This document shows positions 17,581 to 25,596 of a stretch of 64,000 nt of DNA, piece by piece. The notes beneath the pieces were generated by a model that was not told the origin of the DNA, made no database searches, and was given only the letters and a program-made list of their open reading frames with translations. Source of the stretch: CALZJC01 sp963781065 (GTDB taxonomy: Bacteria > Acidobacteriota > Thermoanaerobaculia > Multivoradales > JAHEKO01); contig CAWAET010000005.1 of NCBI GenBank assembly GCA_963781065.1, positions 372,001 to 436,000 on the forward strand, given 5' to 3'. Made by a program: the position numbers and the translations under genes. How positions within the stretch are numbered: position 1 is the stretch's first letter; the number at the start of each line of letters is the position of its first letter.

Positions 17581-18204
17581 ATGCGAACGACGCTCGCAGT
17601 TCAGCTGACCGCCCTCGGCCTGCTTGCCGGTGCGGCAACCGCCGCCGCCCAGCCGCCCGGACCCGGGCTGCAGATCGCCGGCGCCCTCAGCGCCGCTCCC
17701 GAGGATCGGCGCGAGGGCGCCACGGTGATGGGCTACTCGCCGGCCGGCGAGCTCGTCATCCTGCGCGAAGGCACCAACGAGCTGATCTGTCTAGCCGACA
17801 GGCCGGGCGACGACCGGTTTCACGCCACCTGCTACCACCGCTCGCTCGAGCCCTACATGCGGCGCGGCCGCGAGCTCAAGGCCGAGGGCCTGGAGTCGAC
17901 CGATTCGTTCCGCGTCCGCCACGAGGAGGCTGACGCCGGCACGCTGGAAATGCCGAAGACGCCGGCGGCGCTCTACAACCTCGGCGGCCCGACGACGATC
18001 TTCGACCCGGCGACCGGGAAGGTCACCGGCGGCAACTGGGTCTGGGTGATCTACACGCCCTGGGCCACCGAAGAGACCACCGGCCTGCCGACCACACCGC
18101 TGGCGCCCGGGGCACCGTGGATCATGCGGCCGGGCACTGCCTCGTCGCACATCATGATCGTCCAGCCGCGCGAGCCCGAGGCCACGGCCGACTCCCGGCC
18201 CTGA
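17581..18204 (+). CDS. Exported protein of unknown function
   Basis: A 207-residue protein with a signal peptide (cleavage near AAAQPPG, residue 23). The mature part contains VMGYSPAGELVILREGTNELICLADRPGD, a possible Cys pair (LICLAD, FHATCYHR) and EMPKTPAALYNLGG. I have seen similar proteins annotated only as hypothetical. ACGAGGAGAG lies five to ten bases before the ATG. It follows the rimK operon by 29 bases and may be its last gene. Confidence 0.6.
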   Translation: MRTTLAVQLTALGLLAGAATAAAQPPGPGLQIAGALSAAPEDRREGATVMGYSPAGELVILREGTNELICLADRPGDDRFHATCYHRSLEPYMRRGRELKAEGLESTDSFRVRHEEADAGTLEMPKTPAALYNLGGPTTIFDPATGKVTGGNWVWVIYTPWATEETTGLPTTPLAPGAPWIMRPGTASSHIMIVQPREPEATADSRP

Positions 18205-18288
18205 CGGCGGTCGACCCGGGAAGCCCGATCCTCTCCCGCGCTCGCGGTCCGGCGGCCGGCGCCGGGCCGGCCCGCCGCGGCAGCTCGA

Positions 18289-19194
18289 TCAACCGTGCTT
18301 GAGAAACGTCCCGGCCTGGAACTCGGCGAACGCCTGCTTGAGCTCGTCCTGGGTGTTCATCACGATCGGCCCGTACCAGGCGACCGGCTCCTCGATCGGC
18401 TTGCCCGAGACCAGCAGGAAGCGGATGCCGCGCTCGCCCGCCTGGACCACCACCTCGTCGCCGCGATCGAAGAGCACCAGCGAGCGGTTGTCGGCCTCCT
18501 CCGACAGCGAGGTGTCGGCCCAGCCGACGCCCTCGGTGGGCACGTCGAGCGGCGCCGAGGCGTTGCAGAACCGGCCCGAGCCGGCGAAGACGTAGGCGAA
18601 GGCATGGCGGGTGGTCTCGACCGGCAGGCTCTTGCGCCGGCCCGGCGGCACCGACACGTCGAGGTACTGCGGCTCGGCGGCGATGCCGTCGACCGGCCCG
18701 GTGGCGCCCCAGACGCTGCCGCAGATCACCCGGATCCGGGTGCCGTCGTCGTCGGTGACCTCGGGGATGTCGGCCGCGCCGACGTCCTGGTAGCGCGGCG
18801 GCGTCATCTTGAGCGACGAGGGCAGGTTGGCCCACAGCTGGAAGCCGTGCATGCGGCCGGCCTCGTCGCCGCGCGGCATCTCCTGGTGGATGATGCCGCT
18901 GCCGGCGGTCATCCACTGCACGTCGCCGCCGCCGAGCACACCCCGGTTGCCCAGGCTGTCGCCGTGCTCGACGGTGCCGGACAGCACGTAGGTGATCGTC
19001 TCGATGCCGCGATGGGGGTGCCAGGGGAACCCGTGCAGGTAGTCCTCCGGACGGTCGTTGCGGAAATCGTCGAGGAGCAGGAACGGATCGAACTCCTCGG
19101 TGCCGCCGAAGCCGAAGGCACGCCGCAGCCGCACGCCGGCGCCCTCCACGGTGGGCTTGGCCTTGATGAGTCGCTTGATGGGCCGTATCGACAT
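18289..19194 (-). CDS. Pirin family protein (bicupin)
   Basis: A 301-residue two-cupin protein. The metal-binding pattern HGFPWHPHRGIETITYVLSG followed by EHGDSLGN and the Glu of IIHQEMP is the conserved pirin N-terminal site. The C-terminal cupin includes FAYVFAGSGRFC. Bacterial pirins act as quercetinase-like enzymes or regulators in the cytosol. The start at MSIRPIKRL is supported by GGAGG seven bases upstream; an ATG six codons further up lacks a site. It is divergent from the CoA-binding protein. Confidence 0.9.
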   Translation of the reverse strand: MSIRPIKRLIKAKPTVEGAGVRLRRAFGFGGTEEFDPFLLLDDFRNDRPEDYLHGFPWHPHRGIETITYVLSGTVEHGDSLGNRGVLGGGDVQWMTAGSGIIHQEMPRGDEAGRMHGFQLWANLPSSLKMTPPRYQDVGAADIPEVTDDDGTRIRVICGSVWGATGPVDGIAAEPQYLDVSVPPGRRKSLPVETTRHAFAYVFAGSGRFCNASAPLDVPTEGVGWADTSLSEEADNRSLVLFDRGDEVVVQAGERGIRFLLVSGKPIEEPVAWYGPIVMNTQDELKQAFAEFQAGTFLKHG

Positions 19195-19299
19195 CAGTTG
19201 CCTCCAGGTCATTCTAGCCGCCGCTTCGCCTGCCCCACTCCAACAGGTGTGTCGTCGGCGCGCCCGCGTTGGCAGGATCGGCTGGAGGAGGTAGGACCG

Positions 19300-19785
19300 A
19301 TGAAGAGACCGGCAGAGCTCGAAGCGGCGGTGCGAGAGTTCCTGGCCCACAAGCGGATCGCGGTGGCCGGGGTTTCCCGAACCGACACCAACGAGGCGGC
19401 GAACGTGATCTACCGCCGGCTGCGCGGCCTGGGCTACGAGGTGTTCCCGGTCAACCCGCGCACCGCCAAGGTCGAGGGCGACGACTGCTTCCCCGACCTG
19501 GCCGCCATCCCCGGCGGCGTCGGCGCGGTTCTCGTCGCCACCCATCCCGACGTCACGCCCGAGATCGTGCGCCAGTGCGTCGAGCTCGGCGTCGGCCACG
19601 TCTGGATGCACCGCTCGTTCGGCCAGGGCAGCGTCGCCGACGAGGCGGTGGCGCTGTGCAGGGAGAACGACATCCGGGTCATCCCCGGCGGCTGCCCGAT
19701 GATGTTCCTGACGCCGGTCGACGTCGGCCACCGCTGCATGCGCTGGTTCCTCAGCCTGACCGGCCGGCTCCCCAAGGCCGCTTAG
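19300..19785 (+). CDS. CoA-binding (YccU-like) Rossmann protein
   Basis: A 161-residue protein that is a single CoA_binding domain: KRIAVAGVSRTDTNEAANVIYRRL (dinucleotide-type loop), VFPVNPRTAKVEGDDCFPDL, then GVGAVLVATHP and VWMHRSFGQGSV. The C-terminal NDIRVIPGGCPMMFL is also typical. YccU-like proteins bind CoA in the cytosol; their role is not established. GGAGGAGG lies nine bases before the ATG. Confidence 0.85.
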   Translation: MKRPAELEAAVREFLAHKRIAVAGVSRTDTNEAANVIYRRLRGLGYEVFPVNPRTAKVEGDDCFPDLAAIPGGVGAVLVATHPDVTPEIVRQCVELGVGHVWMHRSFGQGSVADEAVALCRENDIRVIPGGCPMMFLTPVDVGHRCMRWFLSLTGRLPKAA

Positions 19786-19864
19786 TCAGCGCCGGCCCTC
19801 GCACCGGCTCTCGTGGCGAGCCGCTGTGCGGCCGCCTCACCCGCAAGCCAGGCACGAGATGCTC

Positions 19865-19889
19865 GGCGGCCGGCGGGCAAGGCCGGCCG
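19865..19889. terminator. Hairpin between convergent genes
   Basis: A perfect 9-bp stem GCGGCCGGC / GCCGGCCGC with loop GGGCAAG. It lies between the CoA-binding gene and the sugar-dehydrogenase gene, so it probably serves both strands. Confidence 0.6.
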
Positions 19890-19897
19890 CGGCCAGG

Positions 19898-21394
19898 CTA
19901 CGGCGGCGTCAGCTGGAGAGCGGTGTCGATCTCGATCGTCAGCAGGCCGTCGGCCACGACCGTCGTGCCATCCAGAAGGCCGACCCGGTTGCCGGCGCGC
20001 AGGGTCAGGTCGCCGCCGCCACCCACCGTAAAGTCGGGGCCGACGGCGATGTTCCGGCAATGCTCCTCGATCCGGTCACCCAGGACCACGTCGATCTCGA
20101 GCACGAGATCGGGACAGGGGACGAACGGAAAGGGGCCGACGACGCGAAAGATCTCGCCGCTATTCGGTGTCCCGGTGCCCAGGTCCACGATGTAGAGGTA
20201 GCCGCCGCCGTCTTCGCCGAACGAGACGATGTTTTCGATCGTCTGGTCGACGGGAGCGGGGTCGAAGGCCGCCGTCCAGTCGACGAGGGTGGCCGAGGGG
20301 TCGGGGTCGTCGGGGTCGATCGACCAGATCCGCTCATTGACGTAGTCGCCGAAGAAGTAGCTGCCGGTAAGCGCCATCGCCGGTCCGTCCGGGCCACGGT
20401 AGACATAGCCGCCGGTGACCGAGTTGCCCTGGCTGGGACCGGTGCCGTGGGCGTACTCGTAGATCGGATCGACGTTGCCGGGCGGCGGCGGCCCGCCGAG
20501 GCAGCCGGTGGTCGAGTCCGGCGTCGGCTGCGTGCCCTCGCGCAGGTCCCAGCCCCAGTTCTCGCCGCCGCCGCTCGCGGCCGGCTGGAAGTCGATCTCT
20601 TCCCGGGTCGTCTGGCCGACGTCGGCGATGTAGAAGTCGCCGGTCAGGCGGTCGAAGCTCGAGCGAAACGGGTTGCGCAGGCCGTAGGACCAGATCTCGT
20701 CCGCCCCCGGCTGGCCGACGAAGGGGTTGTCGGCGGCGATCGCGTAGTTGCGCTGGGGGTCGGCCGGGAAGTCGTCGCCGTCGACGTCGAGCCGCAGGAC
20801 GCTGCTCAGCAGGGTGGTCGTGTCCTGGCCGTTGCCGGCGGGATCGCACTGGCTGCCGCCGTCACCCAGCGGCACGTAGAGATAGCCGTCCGGCCCGAAG
20901 CCGATCCAGCCGCCGTTGTGGTTGCCGAACGGTTGCGGGATCTCGAGGATGACGCGGCCGCTGAGCGGGGCGGCGAGATCCGGATCGGCCGCGTCGCGCG
21001 TGTAGCGCTCCACCACGGTGCGCGGCGAACCGCCGGCCGCGGTGTAGTAATAGACGTAGACGTGCCCGTTGGCGCCGTAGGACGGATGAAAGGCGAGCCC
21101 CTGCAGCCCCTCGCCGCTGACCGCCAGATCGAGAAACGGAGTGACGCCGATCGTGCCGGTGGTGAGGTCCATGATCAGGATCTCGCCACTCCGTCGTTCC
21201 AGGATGAACAGCCGGTTGAAGTCCTCCGGCGGCGCCACGACGTAGGAGGGCGCGTCCAGGCCGTCGGCCACGCGGACGGTGCCGATGGGCTGCGCCCGCG
21301 AGACACCGGCCCAGGCCAGCAGGGCGGCGAGCGCCGCCGCCACGACGCGCGGCCGGTTACCGAAGAGCCTGGTGATATCGCCGAAGAGTCGCAC
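19898..21394 (-). CDS. Exported PQQ-dependent sugar dehydrogenase-like propeller
   Basis: About 498 residues. A signal segment (RVVAAALAALLAWAGVSRAQ) is followed by a six-bladed glucose/sorbosone dehydrogenase (GDH-B) fold: GLDAPSYVVAPPEDFNRLFILER, GLQGLAFHPSYGANGHVYVYY, NHNGGWIGFGPDGYLYVPLGDGG, DEIWSYGLRNPFRSSFD, VGQTTREEID. The His before NGG and the Arg of GLRNPFR are active-site residues in this family. After about residue 420 comes a beta-rich tail (LTLRAGNRVGLLDGTTVVADG), probably a sorting-type domain. No ATG fits; I chose GTG at 21394 because it precedes the signal, and GTG at 21433 is possible. Confidence 0.8.
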   Translation of the reverse strand: MRLFGDITRLFGNRPRVVAAALAALLAWAGVSRAQPIGTVRVADGLDAPSYVVAPPEDFNRLFILERRSGEILIMDLTTGTIGVTPFLDLAVSGEGLQGLAFHPSYGANGHVYVYYYTAAGGSPRTVVERYTRDAADPDLAAPLSGRVILEIPQPFGNHNGGWIGFGPDGYLYVPLGDGGSQCDPAGNGQDTTTLLSSVLRLDVDGDDFPADPQRNYAIAADNPFVGQPGADEIWSYGLRNPFRSSFDRLTGDFYIADVGQTTREEIDFQPAASGGGENWGWDLREGTQPTPDSTTGCLGGPPPPGNVDPIYEYAHGTGPSQGNSVTGGYVYRGPDGPAMALTGSYFFGDYVNERIWSIDPDDPDPSATLVDWTAAFDPAPVDQTIENIVSFGEDGGGYLYIVDLGTGTPNSGEIFRVVGPFPFVPCPDLVLEIDVVLGDRIEEHCRNIAVGPDFTVGGGGDLTLRAGNRVGLLDGTTVVADGLLTIEIDTALQLTPP

Positions 21395-21510
21395 TGCGCG
21401 CAAAGCCGTGGAAACCGGCGTGCAAGCTACCACGCCCGCCCGCGATCGCCGCGACGATCGACCCTGAGAGCTTCTCGAGGGCCTTGCCGGTGGCAGCGAG
21501 CGCCCCGCGG

Positions 21511-24318
21511 TCAGCCGGGCAGCTCCTGGAAGCTCTCGGCGGCGATCTTCCACTCGTCCGCCTCGCGGATCATCTCCAGCGTCCTGCCGGCGCGCCGGGT
21601 GTAGGAGTCGGTCTCCACGCTCTGCTCGAACTGGACGGCGAACCGGCCGGGGGCGAGCTCGGTCCGGGAGATCGGCCCCAGCCTCAGCTCCATCCCGGCC
21701 AGCGGCGGCAGCCAGACGTGGGGCGCCTCGTCGCCGTTGCCGCCGCCGTTCCCGTCGCCGTCCCCGTCCAAGCCGGCCGACGCCGGCGCGAACTCGGCCG
21801 AGTAGAAGGACAGATAGTCCTCGACCCGCCGCTCGGACCATGCCGCCGCCCAGGCCCTGACCGTCTCCTCGATCGCCGCGCCCCCGGCCGGTTCGTCCGC
21901 CGCGGCGAGCCCGGCCTCGTCTTCCGCCGCGAGCGCGGCTTCATCCTCCGCCGCGAGTCCGGTTTCATCCTCCGCCGCGAGCCCGGTCTCGTTCTCCGGC
22001 AGGAGCCCGGGGCGATCCTCCGCCATCAGCCCGGTCTCGTCCCGGGGCCCGGGCGCCGGGGCCGGCGCGGCTTCCGGGTCACCGCCGTTGCCGGCCGCCG
22101 CCGGCCGGCGGCCGAATCCCAGCCGAGCCACCGCCCGGCGGGCGACGCCGGCCAGGCGGGCGGCGCCGCTCGGTGCCGGCGGCGCGGGCTCGGCCGGAGC
22201 GGCCTCCGGCGTCGCGCTCTCGGCGGCAGTGGCCTGCGGCGGCTCGGTCTCGGTCGAGGTGGCCTGCGGCGGCGCGGGCTCGGCCGAGGCGGCCTGCAGC
22301 GGCGCGGGCTCGGTCTCCGGCAGCGCGAGCTCGTCCCGCGTGGTCTCGTCGGTCGGCGGCGTGCCCGGCGCGGCCATGTCCGACGTGGCGAGGCGAAGGG
22401 CCGCCTCATCAGGAGCCGTCTCATCCGACGCTACGGCCGTGGCGCTCGCGGCCGGACCCGGCGACTGCGGGCTCCCGGCGGCCTCGGCCGAGGTCTCGGC
22501 CGGTGCCAGCGCCGCCGGCTCGACGATCTCGCCTGGTCGCGGGTCATCGCTCTCGCCGCCTTCCGGCACGGCATCTTCGAGCCCGCCCTCCAGATCCGAC
22601 CACGCCTCGTTGATCCGCGCCAGCCGGTCGGCGAGGCCGGCGCGCGCGGCGGCCAGCCGTTCCACCTTCCGGTCCAGGCCGGAGCCGAGCTCGGCGACCT
22701 CGGCCAGCTTGTCCGCCAGGTCGGCCTCGAGCACCCGCGCCGAGGTCAGATCGGTCTCGAGGCGCGACTTCATGGCCTCGGCGGCGCCGCGCATCCGGTC
22801 GAGCCGCCGCGTCGTCCGGGCCAGCTTCGCCGTCAGCTCGTCGCGGGCCGCGCGCAGCTCTTGCGCCTGCTCGCGCAGCGCGGCCTCGACCTCGGCGCCC
22901 AGGGCCAGCCGCTGCTCCGCCTCGTCGAGGCCGCCGCGGGCCTCGCTCAGTTGCTGCCGTAGCTCGCTCTCGGTGGCCTCCCACTCACGCCGCGACTCCG
23001 CCAGCTCCCGGCCCAGCGGCTCGAGCCGCTCCTCCGCCCGATCCGCCCGCTCGGTCTGACGCTCCAGCTCTTCGTTGGCGGTCTCGGCCAGTTCGAGCCG
23101 CTCTCGCAACCCGGCCTCGGCCTCGGCGCTCCGCTCGAGCCTGGCCCGAAGCTCGAGATCGGCCTCGCCGGCCTGCTCGCGGTCCTGTCGCAGCTCGGCG
23201 ATCTCGGCCTCGGCGCGGCCGCGGTCCTCCGCCGCCTCGTCGACCGACGAGCGCAGGGAGCGATTCTCCTGCCGCAACACCTCGGCCTCCTCGCCCACCC
23301 GAATCGCCCGCTCCTCCGCCTCGCCGCAAGCCGACGCCGATTTGTCGCGGGCCGACTCGGCCTCGGCCCGGGCCGCCTGCGCCTCGTCGCGGGCCGACTC
23401 CAACTCGTCCCGGGTCGACTCCAACTCGCCAAGCTGCTGCTCGAGTCGCGCCAGACGGCGGCGCAGCCGCGCCTCGCGCTCCGCGTCCTCCGCGAGGACC
23501 GTTGGCGGGGGCACAGCCTCACGCGGCGGTTCGGCGGGCGGTGCGTCGGCAATGACGAACTGCTCCGCCTCTTCGGCCTCTTCGGCCGCTTGCAACTCCT
23601 CGGCGCCACGCTGACCGACCAGGCGCCGGACCAGCTTCTGGCTCGTCAGGTCGAGCTCGAGGAAACGCACGCCCATCCCCGGCGGACGGTCCGGGCCCTC
23701 GCTCCGCCGCCGCGTCCAGACGACCTCCGCCGTGCCCTGGAAGAGCGAGAAGTCGTCGCCGAGCTGGAACTGGAAGACGAATGTCGAGCCCGGCGGCAGC
23801 GGCCGGTGGGCGCGGATGAACATACCCGAGGGCGACAGGTTCTCGGAGACCTCCTCGACGAACTCGTCGAACAGCTTGAAACGGATCTCGATCGGCGTGG
23901 GGACGCCGGTCTCGCTCGGCTTGCTCTCCTCACGAGTCGCCCCGCCCGCGGGAAGGCCGCTGGTCAGCCGCCGGAAGACGAACTGGCGCAGGAGCTCGAA
24001 CTCCTGCTCCCCGAGGCCGCGGAACTGCAGGCCGAGCATGAAGTTGGACGGGCGCCCGAGGTCGGCCTCGCGATCGACGCTGACCACCTCGGCGCCGACC
24101 TCGATTCGCGTCTCCGGCAGGTCCCCCTCGGCTTCCACCACGAAGTGCAGGCCTTCCAGCAACGTCCCGCGCTCCAGTGCCTCGTCGCACAGCAAGGCGG
24201 CCCCACCGGCGCCCAGCGTCCAGATGGTGCCTTGCCGCCACTCCTCCGCCCCGGCGACCAGATACTCGGCCTCCAGCGGTATGCGCAGCCGCGGGTGCTT
24301 GCGGCGCTCCTTGATCAT
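21511..24318 (-). CDS. Two-PilZ coiled-coil protein with C-terminal NTF2-like domain
   Basis: A 935-residue cytosolic protein. PilZ domain 1 (about 1-115) opens MIKERRKHPRLRIPLEAEY with the c-di-GMP-binding RxxxR, but its second motif is degenerate (TLGAGGA). PilZ domain 2 (about 145-235) has the NLSPSG motif but lacks RxxxR. Residues about 275-580 are a long Glu/Ala/Arg coiled coil. Residues about 600-810 are Ala/Glu/Pro-rich low complexity with tandem units such as EDETGLAAEDETGLAAEDEA. The last 120 residues form an NTF2-like domain (TVRAWAAAWSERRVEDYLSF ... EMIREADEWKIAAESF). A c-di-GMP-responsive scaffold is the simplest reading. No membrane segment or secretion signal is seen. Confidence 0.8.
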   Translation of the reverse strand: MIKERRKHPRLRIPLEAEYLVAGAEEWRQGTIWTLGAGGAALLCDEALERGTLLEGLHFVVEAEGDLPETRIEVGAEVVSVDREADLGRPSNFMLGLQFRGLGEQEFELLRQFVFRRLTSGLPAGGATREESKPSETGVPTPIEIRFKLFDEFVEEVSENLSPSGMFIRAHRPLPPGSTFVFQFQLGDDFSLFQGTAEVVWTRRRSEGPDRPPGMGVRFLELDLTSQKLVRRLVGQRGAEELQAAEEAEEAEQFVIADAPPAEPPREAVPPPTVLAEDAEREARLRRRLARLEQQLGELESTRDELESARDEAQAARAEAESARDKSASACGEAEERAIRVGEEAEVLRQENRSLRSSVDEAAEDRGRAEAEIAELRQDREQAGEADLELRARLERSAEAEAGLRERLELAETANEELERQTERADRAEERLEPLGRELAESRREWEATESELRQQLSEARGGLDEAEQRLALGAEVEAALREQAQELRAARDELTAKLARTTRRLDRMRGAAEAMKSRLETDLTSARVLEADLADKLAEVAELGSGLDRKVERLAAARAGLADRLARINEAWSDLEGGLEDAVPEGGESDDPRPGEIVEPAALAPAETSAEAAGSPQSPGPAASATAVASDETAPDEAALRLATSDMAAPGTPPTDETTRDELALPETEPAPLQAASAEPAPPQATSTETEPPQATAAESATPEAAPAEPAPPAPSGAARLAGVARRAVARLGFGRRPAAAGNGGDPEAAPAPAPGPRDETGLMAEDRPGLLPENETGLAAEDETGLAAEDEAALAAEDEAGLAAADEPAGGAAIEETVRAWAAAWSERRVEDYLSFYSAEFAPASAGLDGDGDGNGGGNGDEAPHVWLPPLAGMELRLGPISRTELAPGRFAVQFEQSVETDSYTRRAGRTLEMIREADEWKIAAESFQELPG

Positions 24319-24367
24319 GATCTCGCACTCTAGGCCGCCGCCACGGGGCGGGGATATTGAATCCGCA

Positions 24368-24386
24368 ACACAGGTATGACCTGTGT
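24368..24386. promoter_or_regulatory. Perfect dyad, probable operator
   Basis: ACACAGGT-ATG-ACCTGTGT is a perfect 8-bp inverted repeat with a 3-bp centre. It lies 50 bases upstream of the PilZ gene (minus strand), in an AT-richer patch containing a -10-like CAATAT. It also sits 190 bases upstream of yaaA on the other strand. Such dyads are usual repressor or activator sites. Confidence 0.55.
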
Positions 24387-24575
24387 CACAGGGGCCGGCA
24401 AGCCGGCGATGGTGGTCTCCATCTGCGGGTCGCTGCCGCCCATCCCGTAGACCACGACCTGGCTGCCCTCCCCGGGACCCGGTCGCCGCGCGGGCAGCGC
24501 CCTGGCGACCGGTCCAAGGGTCTTGGCCGGCGGCTCTGCTAACCTCCCGGCGCCGACACCGAACCGCCACGGAGG

Positions 24576-25364
24576 ATGCCGCCTTTGCTCGCCCTGCTCT
24601 CCCCCGCCAAGACCCTCGACTTCTCGCCGCCCCCGAAAACCCTGCCGGTGACCCGGCCGGCCTTGAAGAAGGAGATCGCCATGCTCATGCGGCGCTGCAA
24701 GGGGCTCGAGGTCGCCGAGTTGCGCAAGCTGATGAAGCTGAGCGAGCCGCTCGCCGAGCTCAACCACGAGCGGTTCCAGGCGATGAGCCCGCGCTTCACC
24801 CCGGGCAACTCCAAGGCGGCCCTGCTGGCCTTCCAGGGCGACGTCTACCGCAAGCTCGACGCCGCGACCCTGTCGCGCCCGGACCTGCTCTGGGCGCAGG
24901 AGCACCTGCGGATCATCTCGGGCTTCTACGGCCTGCTGCGGCCGCTCGACCTGATGCAGCCCTACCGGCTGGAGATGGGCTCGCGGCTGGCCACCGAGCG
25001 CGGCAGCAACCTCTACGCCTTCTGGGGCAGCCGGCTGGCCGAGGCGCTGAACGCCGAGCACAAGAAGCGGCCGGTGGCGGCGGTCCTCAACCTGGCCTCC
25101 AACGAGTACATCAAGGCGGTGCCGGCCGAGCGGCTGGCGATGCCGATGGTCACCGCCGGTTTCCAGGAGTGGCGCGACGGCAAGCTGAAGACGATCGCCT
25201 TCTCGGCCAAGAAGGCGCGCGGGCTGATGGCCCGCTACGTGGTCGAGAAGCGGATCGAGGAGCCCGAGAAGCTGAAGGGGTTCGCGCTCGACGGATATCG
25301 CTTCGACAAGAAGCGGTCGACCGGCGATCAGATGCTGTTCACCCGCCGCCGGCCGGCGGCGTAG
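24576..25364 (+). CDS. yaaA: YaaA family peroxide-stress protein
   Basis: A 262-residue cytosolic DNA-binding protein of the DUF328 family that limits free iron and oxidative DNA damage in E. coli. Signatures are LLSPAKTLDF, NSKAALLAFQGDVY, LRIISGFYGLLRPLDLMQPYRLEMG, NLASNEYIKAV and FSAKKARGLMARYV. The ATG at 24576 directly abuts GGAGG, a poor spacing. The TTG nine bases later (24585) has ideal spacing and gives MLALLSPAKTLDF, the canonical YaaA start, so the real protein may be 259 residues. Confidence 0.92.
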   Translation: MPPLLALLSPAKTLDFSPPPKTLPVTRPALKKEIAMLMRRCKGLEVAELRKLMKLSEPLAELNHERFQAMSPRFTPGNSKAALLAFQGDVYRKLDAATLSRPDLLWAQEHLRIISGFYGLLRPLDLMQPYRLEMGSRLATERGSNLYAFWGSRLAEALNAEHKKRPVAAVLNLASNEYIKAVPAERLAMPMVTAGFQEWRDGKLKTIAFSAKKARGLMARYVVEKRIEEPEKLKGFALDGYRFDKKRSTGDQMLFTRRRPAA

Positions 25365-25430
25365 GCGCGGCCGGCCGGCTGACGCGCTGGTCCGCGCGCC
25401 GCCGCCCGTTCCGATCGCCCGCTGCCGCGC

Positions 25431-25596
25431 CTAGTGTCCCGTTTGACTAGTCCCGTTCAACAAGTTCGAGGTCGTTTTCGTCCCTGGCAAGGCGCGTCGA
25501 CGCTGGAATACCGGGCGTCTTTCGAGGAGGCGCAACGCCGCCAGGGGCGAAAAGGGCCCGAAATTGGTGGATGGGATTAGTCAAACGGGACACTAG
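25431..25596. mobile_element. 166-bp MITE-like element with 24-bp terminal inverted repeats
   Basis: Ends CTAGTGTCCCGTTTGACTAR (25431-25454) and its complement (25573-25596) match at 23 of 24 bases. Interior arms (around 25472-25492 and 25544-25564) are also partly complementary, so the whole element can fold. There is no coding capacity. Both ends carry CTAG, which could be element sequence or target duplication. The right end supplies the stop codon of the minus-strand beta-helix gene. Confidence 0.8.
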
